A DNA stretch of 64,000 nucleotides, taken from NCBI RefSeq assembly GCF_029211225.1, contig NZ_JARGEM010000005.1:244431-308430 (forward strand). The letters are read 5' to 3'. This DNA comes from Antiquaquibacter metalliresistens. Lineage in GTDB: Bacteria; Actinomycetota; Actinomycetes; Actinomycetales; Microbacteriaceae. The notes beneath the pieces were generated by a model. It did not search any database, was not told where the DNA came from, and saw only the letters and a list, made by a program, of their open reading frames with translations. Shown piece after piece: positions 36,210 through 44,631 of this stretch. The first letter of the stretch is position 1. Each line of letters starts with the position of its first letter. Made by a program: the position numbers and the translations under genes.

Positions 36210-36219
36210 ACACTACTTT
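36210..36219. promoter_or_regulatory. overlapping divergent -10 elements
   Basis: ACACTACTTT gives TAGTGT on the minus strand (7 nt before ATG 36202) and TACTTT on the plus strand (6 nt before ATG 36226), sharing the central TA. The intergenic region is 23 bp, the same layout as at 20821-20830 and 40598-40607. Confidence 0.65.
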
Positions 36220-36225
36220 GGAACG

Positions 36226-37005
36226 ATGGATGCGCGACGTGCAGTAGTGACCGGTGCCAGTTCTGGGATCGGCGCGGCGACCGTGCGTCGACTGCGCTCA
36301 CGGGGCTGGGATGTCGTGGCCGTCGCCCGACGCGCGGACCGTCTCGAGGCGCTCGCCGCCGAGACCGGCTGCGACGTCTTCGTCGCGGACGTGACGAACC
36401 AGCGCGAGGTCGACGCGCTCGCCGCCTTCCTGAGGCAGTTGGGCGACGTGCACGCGCTCGTCAACAATGCGGGCGGGGCACTCGGCGGCATGGACACCGT
36501 CGAGGCCGGCGATCCCGAGGACTGGCAGCGCATGTTCGACGTGAACGTGCTCGGCACCAAGCGGGTCACGAGTGCGCTGCTGCCGCTGCTGCGGGCGGGT
36601 TGGAAGCCGGGGACGAGCGCGGACATCGTGACCGTGACCTCGGTGGCCGGCTACGTGCCCTACGAGGGCGGCGGCGGATACAACGCGGCGAAGTTCGCCG
36701 AGCGCGCGCTCGTCGCCGTGCTGCGCCTCGAGCTCGCGGGCGAGCCGATCCGGGTGATCGACATCGCGCCGGGCATGGTGGCGACCGAAGAGTTCTCGCT
36801 CAAGCGGTTCGGCGGCGATCGGGCCGCCGCCGACAAGGTCTACGAGAACGTCGAGAACCCGCTCACCGCCGACGACATCGCCGAGACCATCGTGGCGGCC
36901 CTCGAACTGCCGGCGCACGTGAGCGTGGAGCAGCTGACCGTGCGCCCCGTCGCCCAGGCCGCGCAGCACAAGGTGGTCAGGGGCGCGCTGAAGCCTCGGT
37001 CGTAG
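36226..37005 (+). CDS. short-chain dehydrogenase/reductase
   Basis: A 259-residue classical SDR. The NAD(P) motif is TGASSGIGAAT (TGxxxGxG), then NNAGG, and the catalytic Ser-Tyr-Lys set is in VTSVAGY and GYNAAKFAE. The ARRADRLEAL basic residues after strand 2 favour NADP. It belongs to the YdfG/serine-3-dehydrogenase-like group, whose substrates include hydroxy acids. The 3' end overlaps a convergent MFS gene by 29 bp. Confidence 0.92.
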   Translation: MDARRAVVTGASSGIGAATVRRLRSRGWDVVAVARRADRLEALAAETGCDVFVADVTNQREVDALAAFLRQLGDVHALVNNAGGALGGMDTVEAGDPEDWQRMFDVNVLGTKRVTSALLPLLRAGWKPGTSADIVTVTSVAGYVPYEGGGGYNAAKFAERALVAVLRLELAGEPIRVIDIAPGMVATEEFSLKRFGGDRAAADKVYENVENPLTADDIAETIVAALELPAHVSVEQLTVRPVAQAAQHKVVRGALKPRS

Positions 37006-38458
37006 CCGCCTCCTCATAGGGGTCGACCTCGGGGTCGGCGAAGGCGAGCTTGGGCACCAGGAACAGCAGCACCGCCGCGACGAGCGCACCGCCGCCGCAG
37101 ATCGCGAACACCGTCATGTAGCCCAGCAGGCTCGAGGCCGTGGCGGTGACGGCGCTCGCCGCCCCGGCGGCGAGCACGATCGCGAAGATCGCCGAGGCGA
37201 AGGAGCCGCCGATCGTCTTGGTGGTGTTGGTGAGCGCGGTCGCGATGCCCGTCTGCCCTCGCGGAGCCGCGGCGGCGGCGGCGGCCGGGAGCGCCCCGAC
37301 GAGCGCACCCGATCCGAGGCCGGCGATCGCCATGTTGACGAACACACCCGTCACGGTCGTGTGGTTGACGAGGAAGAGCAGGTATCCGGTGGCCACGAAG
37401 AACGTGGCGATGATGAGCGCCACGCGCGGACTCGTCCACCTGGACAGGTGTGGGAAGATCAGGGCGCCGACGATCATCGAGACGAGGTAGGCGCCGATGA
37501 TGTACGAGATCTCGTCGGCGGGCATCCCCAGGCCGTAGCCGTTGATCGGGTCGGTGCCGGCGAAGGTCGCCAGTGGTGCCTGGGCGCCCAGCAGGCTGAT
37601 GCCCACGAGACCCGCGGTGAGCTGCACCGGCCACATGGTGGGCTGGCGCAGCACCCGCAGGTCGATCGCTGGGTCCGGATGCTTGAGCTCGAACCGGCTC
37701 CACGGCACGAATACCGCCGCACCAGCGAGCATGAGCAGGTACACCCACCACGCGCTCGGCCCGTTGATGCGCAGGAAGGTCAGCCCGGAGGTGATCAGCA
37801 GGAGGCCGAGCGTGAGCACCGAGAAGCCGACCCAGTCGAGCTGGCGGCCTGGCAACGGCGTCGACTCGGGCACACCGAAGAGGATCGCGAAGAACGCCAG
37901 CGTCACGGCGATCGCGGGCACCATGAGCGTGGTCTGCACATCCCCGCCGAGCGCCGCGAACACGCGACCGCCGCCGAGCGCGCCGATGATCGCGCCTGCC
38001 TCGAGCGCGACCACGAGGTATCCGGCGGCGCGCCTCGTCTGCGAGGGACCGCGGCCGGTCACACGCCCGCGGTCGAAGATCAGCGCCACCTCGAGCGGCA
38101 ACCACACCACGTAGAAGCCTTGCAGCGCCCAGGCGATGAGGAAGGTGGTGAAGTCGCCCGTGAACGCCAGCCACCAGGTGGCCCCCGCTGTGAGTACGGT
38201 CGAGATCAACAGGATGCGCTTGTGGCCCACCATGTCGCCGAGCTTGGCGAGCACCGGCACCACGATCGCGCTCAGCAGCAGCTGCGCCGCCTCGAACCAG
38301 TTGAAGTCGGCGTCTCGGATGCCGAGATGCTCGACGAGGTCGGGGATCAGGGGCACATAGAAGCCCTGGAGCACCCCGCTGACCAGTTCGACGAGGAAGA
38401 GATAGCCGACGAGACCGAAGGTCACGCCGGCGGCGTTGCGGCCCAGGACAGATGACAT
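36977..38458 (-). CDS. MFS transporter
   Basis: A 493-residue transporter with about 14 helices. AKLGDMVGHKRILLISTVLT is MFS motif A; GLGSGALVGALPAAAAAAAP in the second half is a small-residue helix. It is related to DHA2 exporters but lacks the usual LDxTIVNVALP in helix 1, having LVELVSGVLQGFYVPLIPDL instead. Substrate unknown. ATG 38458 is preceded by TAGCAT ending 6 nt upstream. Confidence 0.88.
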   Translation of the reverse strand: MSSVLGRNAAGVTFGLVGYLFLVELVSGVLQGFYVPLIPDLVEHLGIRDADFNWFEAAQLLLSAIVVPVLAKLGDMVGHKRILLISTVLTAGATWWLAFTGDFTTFLIAWALQGFYVVWLPLEVALIFDRGRVTGRGPSQTRRAAGYLVVALEAGAIIGALGGGRVFAALGGDVQTTLMVPAIAVTLAFFAILFGVPESTPLPGRQLDWVGFSVLTLGLLLITSGLTFLRINGPSAWWVYLLMLAGAAVFVPWSRFELKHPDPAIDLRVLRQPTMWPVQLTAGLVGISLLGAQAPLATFAGTDPINGYGLGMPADEISYIIGAYLVSMIVGALIFPHLSRWTSPRVALIIATFFVATGYLLFLVNHTTVTGVFVNMAIAGLGSGALVGALPAAAAAAAPRGQTGIATALTNTTKTIGGSFASAIFAIVLAAGAASAVTATASSLLGYMTVFAICGGGALVAAVLLFLVPKLAFADPEVDPYEEAATTEASARP

Positions 38459-38483
38459 GATCGGATGCTACTAGCGTTGAGGC

Positions 38484-38975
38484 ATGACGCACGAGGCGAC
38501 CGACGACGAGCGCGAGACGCTCACCTGGAACGATTTCGGAGTCGCCAGCCGCGACCTCGCCAAGGCGGTGCTCGCGAGCGGCTTCGAGCCGGAGATCGTG
38601 GTCGCGATCGCGCGCGGTGGATTGCTGCTGGCCGGCGGCATCGCCTATGCGCTCGGGGTCAAGAGTTGCGGTGCGGTCAACGCGGAGTTCTACACCGGGG
38701 TGGGGGAGCGGCTGCCGGATCCGATCATGATGCCCCCGCTGCTGGACGAGGCATCCATCGAGGGCAAGCGCGTGCTGCTCGTCGACGACGTCTCGGACTC
38801 GGGCCGCACGCTCGCGATGGTGGTGCAGCTGCTCGAGGTGGCCGGCGCCGAGGTGCGCACCGTGTGCCTGTACTCGAAGCCCGGCACGGTGTACGAACCG
38901 AGCTACGTGTGGAAGCGCACCGACCGGTGGATCAACTTCCCGTGGTCTGAGCTGCCGGTCGTCACCCTCGACTGA
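38484..38975 (+). CDS. phosphoribosyltransferase
   Basis: A 163-residue type I phosphoribosyltransferase. The PRPP loop is VLLVDDVSDSGRT (97-109) and the first loop VVAIARGGLLLAGG. It resembles Gpt-like xanthine/guanine enzymes, so purine salvage is the most likely role; the base specificity is uncertain. TAGCGT at 38472-38477 ends 6 nt before ATG (leaderless). ung follows after 3 bp. Confidence 0.85.
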   Translation: MTHEATDDERETLTWNDFGVASRDLAKAVLASGFEPEIVVAIARGGLLLAGGIAYALGVKSCGAVNAEFYTGVGERLPDPIMMPPLLDEASIEGKRVLLVDDVSDSGRTLAMVVQLLEVAGAEVRTVCLYSKPGTVYEPSYVWKRTDRWINFPWSELPVVTLD

Positions 38976-38978
38976 CCC

Positions 38979-39653
38979 ATGCCCCGCCCACTGGCCGAAC
39001 TCGTCGACCCGGGTTGGGCCGTCGCACTCGAGCCGGTGGCTGGGCGCGTCGCCCAGCTCGGCGAGTTCTTGCGCGAGGAGACGGCCGCCGGTCGCGGCTA
39101 CCTGCCGGCCGGGGCCTCGGTGCTGCGGGCCTTCACGTACCCGATGGCCGACGTTCGGGTGCTCATCGTCGGGCAGGACCCGTATCCGACGCCGGGGCAT
39201 CCCATCGGTCTCTCGTTCGCGGTGGACCGGCACGTGCGACCCGTGCCGCGCAGCCTGCAGAACATCTACCGCGAGCTGCACGACGATCTGGGGCTCGCGA
39301 TCCCGCAGCACGGCGACCTCACCGCCTGGGCCGAGCACGGCGTGATGCTGCTCAACCGCGTGCTCACGGTGCGCCCCGGCGCCTCCGGATCGCACCGCGG
39401 CAAGGGCTGGGAGGCGGTGACCGAGCAGGCCATCCGGGCGCTCGTGGCGCGCGGCGGGCCGCTCGTGGCGATCCTGTGGGGTCGGGATGCCGCGAACCTG
39501 AAGCCCCTGCTCGGCTCGACCCCAGTCATCCAGAGCCCGCACCCCAGCCCGCTCTCGGCGAGCGGCGGATTCTTCGGGTCCCGGCCGTTCAGCCGCGCCA
39601 ACGCCTTGCTCGTCGAGCAGGGCGCGCAGCCGGTGGATTGGGCTCTGGCCTGA
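38979..39653 (+). CDS. ung: uracil-DNA glycosylase family 1
   Basis: A 224-residue base-excision enzyme removing uracil from DNA. Motifs: water-activating GQDPYP (65-70, Asp67), [20 protein letters not shown] with the uracil-binding region, LLNRVLTVR and the DNA intercalation loop HPSPLS (188-193). Slightly shorter than E. coli Ung. Cotranscribed with the phosphoribosyltransferase upstream. Confidence 0.95.
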   Translation: MPRPLAELVDPGWAVALEPVAGRVAQLGEFLREETAAGRGYLPAGASVLRAFTYPMADVRVLIVGQDPYPTPGHPIGLSFAVDRHVRPVPRSLQNIYRELHDDLGLAIPQHGDLTAWAEHGVMLLNRVLTVRPGASGSHRGKGWEAVTEQAIRALVARGGPLVAILWGRDAANLKPLLGSTPVIQSPHPSPLSASGGFFGSRPFSRANALLVEQGAQPVDWALA

Positions 39654-39677
39654 GGGCGGCGGAATAGACTCGGCTCC

Positions 39678-40262
39678 ATGCTGGAGGAGGAGTACAACCC
39701 ACCGCGCAGACTGCCGCCGCACCTGAAGCCTCCGGTGCCGTCCGAACCGCCGTTCGAGTTCGCGATCCGCGACGCGGTCGCGGCCGACCTGCCCAGCGTG
39801 CGCGAGATCTACAACCACTACGTGCGCAACTCCACCGTCACCTTCGACGAGGAGCCGATGACCCTCGCCGGGCTGCGGCGCAAGTTCGCGAAGATCCAGG
39901 AGAAGGGCATGCCCTTCCTGGTCGCGGTGAGCCCGCGCGGCGAGATCCTGGGTTACGCCTACGTGTATCCGTGGAAGGAGAAGGCGGCCTACCGCTACAC
40001 GGTGGAGAACTCGATCTACCTCGGTCCGGCATCCACCGGCAAGGGCCTGGGCAAGGCGCTGCTCGCCGAGCTGATCGAGCGCTCACGAGCCGCGGGGCTG
40101 AAGGAGATCGTCGCGGTGATCGCCGACAAGGGCGCCGAGGCCTCGATTGCGATGCACGAGCAGTTCGGCTTCAAGGAGATCGGTCACATGGGCAAGGTCG
40201 GTTTCAAGTTCGATCGCTGGCTCGGCACCGTGCTCATGCAGAAGTCGCTTAAGGAGCGCTAG
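39678..40262 (+). CDS. GNAT acetyltransferase, phosphinothricin acetyltransferase-like
   Basis: A 194-residue N-acetyltransferase. The domain begins at about residue 28 with FEFAIRDAVAADLPSVREIY, and the acetyl-CoA loop is TGKGLGKALLAELIERSR. YNHYVRNSTVTFDEEP and RYTVENSIYL are typical of PAT/methionine sulfoximine acetyltransferases, which act on methionine analogues. TAGACT at 39665-39670 ends 7 nt before ATG. Confidence 0.88.
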   Translation: MLEEEYNPPRRLPPHLKPPVPSEPPFEFAIRDAVAADLPSVREIYNHYVRNSTVTFDEEPMTLAGLRRKFAKIQEKGMPFLVAVSPRGEILGYAYVYPWKEKAAYRYTVENSIYLGPASTGKGLGKALLAELIERSRAAGLKEIVAVIADKGAEASIAMHEQFGFKEIGHMGKVGFKFDRWLGTVLMQKSLKER

Positions 40263-40590
40263 CGCCCTCGTGGCGCCCGCCGACCTCGAGCACGACGCCG
40301 CCGACGACGAGCGCGATGCCCACCAGCTGCTGCCAGGTTAGGGACTCCTTGAAGGCCAGCCAGCTGATGATCGCGACGAGCACCACGCCGACGCCGGCCC
40401 AGATCGCGTAGGCGATGCCGAGCGGCACACCGCGCGAGAGGGTGAGCGAGAGCATCCAGAAGGCGCCGACGTATCCGACGCCGACGATGATGTAGGCCCA
40501 CCAGACGGCCCGATCGCCCGAGGTGAACTTGAGGAACGTGGTCGCGATGACCTCGCCGACGATCGCGAGCGCGAGGAAGAGATAGCCCAT
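40249..40590 (-). CDS. small multidrug resistance (SMR) transporter
   Basis: A 113-residue four-helix SMR protein. Glu13 in VGEVIATTFLK is the essential proton/substrate carboxylate (Glu14 of EmrE), and GIAYAIWAGVGVVLVAIISW matches helix 3. It could export guanidinium or quaternary ammonium compounds. ATG 40590 has TACGAT ending 7 nt upstream and is preferred to a start three codons earlier. The 3' end overlaps the GNAT gene by 14 bp. Confidence 0.92.
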   Translation of the reverse strand: MGYLFLALAIVGEVIATTFLKFTSGDRAVWWAYIIVGVGYVGAFWMLSLTLSRGVPLGIAYAIWAGVGVVLVAIISWLAFKESLTWQQLVGIALVVGGVVLEVGGRHEGASAP

Positions 40591-40597
40591 GCTCCGC

Positions 40598-40607
40598 ATC
40601 GTATGCT
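40598..40607. promoter_or_regulatory. overlapping divergent -10 elements
   Basis: ATCGTATGCT gives TACGAT on the minus strand (7 nt before the SMR ATG) and TATGCT on the plus strand (6 nt before the VOC ATG), again sharing TA. Intergenic length is 23 bp. Confidence 0.65.
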
Positions 40608-40613
40608 GCCGTC

Positions 40614-41021
40614 ATGAATCACGACGTCACGCAGCTGCGACTGGTGGTCGAGACCGAGGACTTCGATGCGGCGCTCGCCTTCTTCCGCGACGCGCTCGGC
40701 CTCCCCGAGGAGGAGGCATACCAGGAGGGCGAGGCGAGGGTCGCGATCCTGTCGATCGCGTGTGCGACGCTCGAGCTCTCCAACCCCGCGCAGGTGCGGC
40801 TCATCGACCAGGTGGAGGTCGGGCATCCGGCCAGCCGCCCGTACCCGCTGAGCGTTCGGCTCGCGTTCGAGGTCGCGGATGCCGCGGCCACGACCACCGC
40901 GCTAGAAGCCGCCGGGGCCACCGTCGTCGCCCCACCCGTCGAGACGCCGTGGCGCTCGCTCAACGCGCGGCTGGAGGCGCCGGGCGGGCTGCAGCTGACA
41001 GCGTTCCAGGAGCTCGACTGA
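40614..41021 (+). CDS. VOC-superfamily (glyoxalase/bleomycin-resistance fold) protein
   Basis: A 135-residue VOC protein with two babbb modules: LRLVVETEDFDAALAFFRDA, AILSIACATLELSN, then RLAFEVADAAATTTALEAAG, TPWRSLNARLEAPGGLQLT. Metal-ligand positions are not obvious, so it may be a binding protein rather than an enzyme. Leaderless promoter as above. Confidence 0.85.
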   Translation: MNHDVTQLRLVVETEDFDAALAFFRDALGLPEEEAYQEGEARVAILSIACATLELSNPAQVRLIDQVEVGHPASRPYPLSVRLAFEVADAAATTTALEAAGATVVAPPVETPWRSLNARLEAPGGLQLTAFQELD

Positions 41022-41048
41022 CTCCCGGAACGCCGCCTGCCGCACGAC

Positions 41049-41843
41049 TCAGCTCTTCGGCGTGGCCCGGCGCAGCACGAAGAACCCGGCGATCCCGGCG
41101 ATCGCGGTGAGCACGAGGCTCCAGCTGAAGGAGCCGAGGAAGCCCCAGGTGACGAAGAACTGCGCGAAGGCCGGCCACGAGTTCGTGAAGGTGAACAGTG
41201 CCGCCACCCCGACGAGCAGCACGGCGAGTCCCGCGAAGAACGCGACGATGCCGTTGGACTTCCAGCGAACGTAGATCGACCCGGCGACCGCGCCCACGAA
41301 GAAGAAGAACAGGAACGCGACGAAGAAGATCCAGATGCGCTCGAACCACGGCCCGTCGCCGAAGTAGATCGCAGTGAACATCCGACCGTTCACCCCCCAG
41401 CCGTTCGTCGCCTCCTCGACGGCCGCCAGGATGCCCATGCCGATCGCGTACATCGCCGACAGCAGCACGAAGGTCAACGCGGTGCCGAGATAGAAGTCGC
41501 GGCGCGTGACCCCGTAGCCGAGCGCGAAGGCGAACGTCAGGTTCATGGACTGCACGGCGACGACGAGCATGTACACGAAGATGTACAGCGACGCGCCGCT
41601 GTAGCCGAATCCATCCGCGGCATCCGCGCGGTCGGAGCCGTCGATGGCGTTGTAGATGATCAGCCAGATCGCGTAGTTGATGATGAAGATGAAGCCGAGG
41701 ATCATCCAGGGCAGGATGATCGTCGTCCACGGATTGGCCAGGTTGAGCTTGACGACGGCCCAGACCCGCTCGAACGGGCCGGCCGGTGCATGGCTGGTGC
41801 TCACGTGGTCAGTGGTCACGGGGTCAGTGGTCACGGTGGTCAT
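41049..41843 (-). CDS. ABC transporter membrane subunit of a GntR-regulated operon
   Basis: A 264-residue membrane protein with six helices (IILPWMILGFIFIINYAIWL; FVYMLVVAVQSMNLTFAFAL; FLFFFFVGAVAGSIYV among them). LGYGVTRRDFYLGTAL is the cytoplasmic loop common to YtrC/D and bacitracin-type permeases. It is the last gene of an operon GntR-ATPase-permease and overlaps the ATPase gene by 20 bp. GAGGGAG ribosome site upstream of ATG. Confidence 0.85.
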   Translation of the reverse strand: MTTVTTDPVTTDHVSTSHAPAGPFERVWAVVKLNLANPWTTIILPWMILGFIFIINYAIWLIIYNAIDGSDRADAADGFGYSGASLYIFVYMLVVAVQSMNLTFAFALGYGVTRRDFYLGTALTFVLLSAMYAIGMGILAAVEEATNGWGVNGRMFTAIYFGDGPWFERIWIFFVAFLFFFFVGAVAGSIYVRWKSNGIVAFFAGLAVLLVGVAALFTFTNSWPAFAQFFVTWGFLGSFSWSLVLTAIAGIAGFFVLRRATPKS

Positions 41844-42726
41844 GAGCTGCGAACTCCCTCTCTGAGGCATTGGTCTTCTGGATGACGAGTTGTTGGAGAG
41901 ACACGGGCGCGAGCTCGAGCCCGGCGGACTTCGCCGCAGTGCGCTCAGCGGCGCTGAGCCCTGCGACGGTGACGGACGCGAGCCCGCCGATCCCGTCGCG
42001 GTGGAGCACCGTGCGCGAGCCGATGAAGGCGTCCACGGCCTTTCCCGTGCCCACGACGGTGGTCGCGCTGCCGCGCAGTGACTCCGCATCCTGATCGATG
42101 ATGATGCGGCCCTGATCGATCACGATCACGTGTTCGAGCAGGTTGGAGACCTCGTCGATCAGGTGCGTGGAGAGGATCACCGTTCGCGGATGGTGCGCGT
42201 AGTCCTCGAGCAGCCGGTCGTAGAAGGTCTGACGCGCGACCGCGTCGAGGCCCAGATACGGTTCGTCGAAGAAGGTCAGCGGGGCGCGTGAGGCGAGCCC
42301 GACGATGACGCCGATTGCGGAGAGCTGGCCGCGCGAGAGCTTCTTGATGCGCCGGTCCAGCGGAAGCCGGAAGTCCTGGATCAGCCGCTCGGCAAAGTCC
42401 TCGTCCCAGTTCGCGAAGAACCAGGGCGCACTGCGGAAGACATGCTTGACCTTGAAATCGTCCGGGTAGCGCTGGCTCTCCTTGATGAACGAGATGCGCT
42501 GCAGCACGCTCGCGTTCTCGACCGGCGACTCGCCGAAGACGCGGATGTCTCCCCGCGTGACGAAGTCCTGTCCGGTGATCAGCTGCATGAGCGTGGTCTT
42601 GCCTGCGCCGTTGCGGCCCAGGAGGCCGGTGATGCCGTGCTCCTCGACGCTGAGCGTCACGTCGTCGACGGCCGTGACCTTGCCGAAGACCTTCGTCACG
42701 GCGTCGACCTCGATGATGGCGGTCAT
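41824..42726 (-). CDS. ABC transporter ATP-binding protein (YtrB/BcrA-like)
   Basis: A 300-residue ATPase. Walker A GRNGAGKTT, signature LSRGQLSAIG (Gly-to-Arg change from LSGGQ), Walker B LTFFDEPYLGLD and H-loop STHLIDE. The C-terminal 80 residues form an extra domain ending in a His/Asp-rich tail. In this class, with YtrA-type GntR control, the transporters often respond to cell-wall antibiotics. ATG overlaps the regulator stop. Confidence 0.9.
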   Translation of the reverse strand: MTAIIEVDAVTKVFGKVTAVDDVTLSVEEHGITGLLGRNGAGKTTLMQLITGQDFVTRGDIRVFGESPVENASVLQRISFIKESQRYPDDFKVKHVFRSAPWFFANWDEDFAERLIQDFRLPLDRRIKKLSRGQLSAIGVIVGLASRAPLTFFDEPYLGLDAVARQTFYDRLLEDYAHHPRTVILSTHLIDEVSNLLEHVIVIDQGRIIIDQDAESLRGSATTVVGTGKAVDAFIGSRTVLHRDGIGGLASVTVAGLSAAERTAAKSAGLELAPVSLQQLVIQKTNASEREFAAHDHRDH

Positions 42727-43079
42727 TCGGTGTCTTCCTTTCTGATCATGTCGGCGAGCTGCTGCCTGCCGATCCCGAGCTTGCTGGCCTCTGCGAGCAG
42801 TGGTCGCACGAACTGCGTGCGGAACAACTCGCGGTGCTTGTCGATGAGGCGCTCACGTGCGCCGTCGGCCACGAACATGCCGATGCCCCTTTTCTTGTAG
42901 AGGATCCCCTCGTCGACGAGCAGGTTCACGCCCTTGAGCGCCGTCGCGGGGTTGATGCGGTAGAAGACGGAGATCTCATTGGTCGAGGGCACCTGCGTCT
43001 CCTCGCCAAGAGCACCCGAGATGATGTCGTTCTCGATCTGCTCGGCGACCTGGACGAAGATCGGCCTGGATTCATCCAT
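42723..43079 (-). CDS. GntR-family regulator, YtrA subfamily
   Basis: A 118-residue repressor with one winged helix (PIFVQVAEQIENDIISGALG, VPSTNEISVFYRINPATALKGVNLL) and a short two-helix dimerisation tail, the hallmark of the YtrA group. It precedes ABC genes and should repress its own operon. AGGAG lies 6 nt before ATG. A 32-bp palindrome just upstream is the likely operator. Confidence 0.92.
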   Translation of the reverse strand: MDESRPIFVQVAEQIENDIISGALGEETQVPSTNEISVFYRINPATALKGVNLLVDEGILYKKRGIGMFVADGARERLIDKHRELFRTQFVRPLLAEASKLGIGRQQLADMIRKEDTE

Positions 43080-43093
43080 GAGGCTCCTCTGCT

Positions 43094-43125
43094 GGTTGGT
43101 TCATTACTTGAGTAACTAACCAACC
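43094..43125. promoter_or_regulatory. 32-bp palindromic operator upstream of GntR-ABC operon
   Basis: GGTTGGTT and AACCAACC are perfect 8-bp outer arms. Inside them are inner symmetric arms TTACT and AGTAA. Thirteen of 16 position pairs are complementary. The site lies 14 bp before the GntR start and 37 bp before the divergent amidase start, so it could control both. Confidence 0.75.
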
Positions 43126-43162
43126 ATGCGAGACGGGAGGTGTCAAGTCCTAGGCTCGTGAC

Positions 43163-44578
43163 GTGTTCGAACTCCATCACCTCAGCGCGCTCGAGCAACT
43201 CGACTGGCTGCGGCGCGGTGAGGTGACCCCGCTCGAGCTCGCGGAGCACTACCTGGCGAGGATTCAGCGACTGGATGCCGGCCTCGGCGCCTTCGCGACG
43301 GTGACCGGCGACGCGGCCCGTGCCAGGGCCGCCGCCCTCGCGGACGTGCCGCGTGCCGCGGCACTGTGGGGACTGCCGGTCGCCGAGAAGGACCTCTCGA
43401 TGCGCGCCGGGGTGCGCACGATGTATGGTTCGCGGCTTATGGTCGACTTCGTGCCGGAGACCACCGACGAGATCGTCGAGGTGATGGATGCGGCGGGCGC
43501 CGTGAGCCTCGGCAAGACGAACACCCCCGAGTTCGGGATGCCGTCGTACACCGAGTCCCGCGTGGCGCCTCCCGCGCGCACCCCCTGGGACCTCTCGCGC
43601 GGCGCGGGCGGCAGCAGTGGGGGAGCGGCGGTCGCCGTCTCGGCGGGGCTGCTCCCGGCGGCGATCGGCTCGGACGGCGGCGGGTCGATCCGTATCCCCG
43701 CGGCGGCGACGGGTCTCGTCGGGCTCAAGCCCGCCCGTGGGCGGGTGCCGGCACTGGGCGGCTACGGCCAGCTGGCCGGGCTGCCCACGGCGGGTCCGCT
43801 GGCTCGCACGGTGGCCGATGCGGCCCTGCTGCTCGACGCGATCGCGGCCCCGTCGCCATGGTCATCGACGCCGCCCAGCTGGGATGGCGGCGCCTTCCTC
43901 AACGCCGCCGTGCGCGGCGAGGGGCGATTCCAGCTCGCGGTCATGACCAGCTCGCCATGGGATACCGCGTACGACATCGACATCGCCCTCGAGGCGCTCG
44001 AGGCCTTCGAACTCGCCCAACGCGAGCTGGCCGCGGTCGGCCATGGGCTGGAGCCGCTGGCGCTCGAGCCGGACGAGAGCTATGCGCCCGCGTTCCGCAC
44101 CATCTGGCAGGCCGGGGCCGCGACGCTGCCTGCCGAGACCGAGGCCGAGCTCGCGCTGCTCGAACCGCTCACGCGATGGCTCGTGCTGCGCGGGCGCGAG
44201 CTGCGGGCGGGCGAGCTGGTGAGCGCGCTGCGGCAGCTGGCGGAGTACGAGCGCAGCGTCATCCGTCAGTTCGCGCCGTTCGATGCCGTGCTCACGCCGG
44301 CGCTCGCCATGACGCCGCGCCCGATCGGCTGGTACGACGCGGAGGACGGCGAGCGCAATTTCGCGCAGCAGGTGCAGTACACCCCGTGGACGAGCTTCGC
44401 GAACGTCAGCGGGTTGCCGGCGATCGCGCTGCCGGTGCACGAGACCGCTGACGGGCTGCCGATGGGCGTGCAGCTGATCGGGCGCCCGGGGCGTGAGGAC
44501 GTGCTGCTCGCGATCGGCGCCCAGCTCGAGCGTCGGCTGCGGTGGCAACGTCGGCACCCGCCCGCGTGGTCGCTGTGA
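43163..44578 (+). CDS. amidase signature family protein
   Basis: A 471-residue Ser-cisSer-Lys amidase. Lys76 in LPVAEKDL, the GGSSGG loop at 149-154 with cis-Ser151, and nucleophile Ser175 in SDGGGSIRIPAA are all present. It resembles GatA-related amidases but lies apart from gatB/gatC, so a stand-alone amide hydrolase is more likely. TAGGCT at 43151-43156 ends 6 nt before GTG 43163 and no ribosome site is seen, so a leaderless start is likely. Confidence 0.9.
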   Translation: MFELHHLSALEQLDWLRRGEVTPLELAEHYLARIQRLDAGLGAFATVTGDAARARAAALADVPRAAALWGLPVAEKDLSMRAGVRTMYGSRLMVDFVPETTDEIVEVMDAAGAVSLGKTNTPEFGMPSYTESRVAPPARTPWDLSRGAGGSSGGAAVAVSAGLLPAAIGSDGGGSIRIPAAATGLVGLKPARGRVPALGGYGQLAGLPTAGPLARTVADAALLLDAIAAPSPWSSTPPSWDGGAFLNAAVRGEGRFQLAVMTSSPWDTAYDIDIALEALEAFELAQRELAAVGHGLEPLALEPDESYAPAFRTIWQAGAATLPAETEAELALLEPLTRWLVLRGRELRAGELVSALRQLAEYERSVIRQFAPFDAVLTPALAMTPRPIGWYDAEDGERNFAQQVQYTPWTSFANVSGLPAIALPVHETADGLPMGVQLIGRPGREDVLLAIGAQLERRLRWQRRHPPAWSL

Positions 44579-44600
44579 GTCGGTCGACAGCACTGGCCCC

Positions 44601-44619
44601 TTAGGTAAGGCATGCCTAT
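44601..44619. promoter_or_regulatory. DtxR/IdeR-like iron box
   Basis: TTAGGTAAGGCATGCCTAT matches the 19-bp DtxR/IdeR consensus at about 14 positions, with strong dyad symmetry (AGGCATGCCT). It overlaps the TATACT -10 hexamer (44617-44622) of the following gene, so iron-loaded repressor would block transcription. Confidence 0.75.
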
Positions 44620-44631
44620 ACTGAAACGGAG

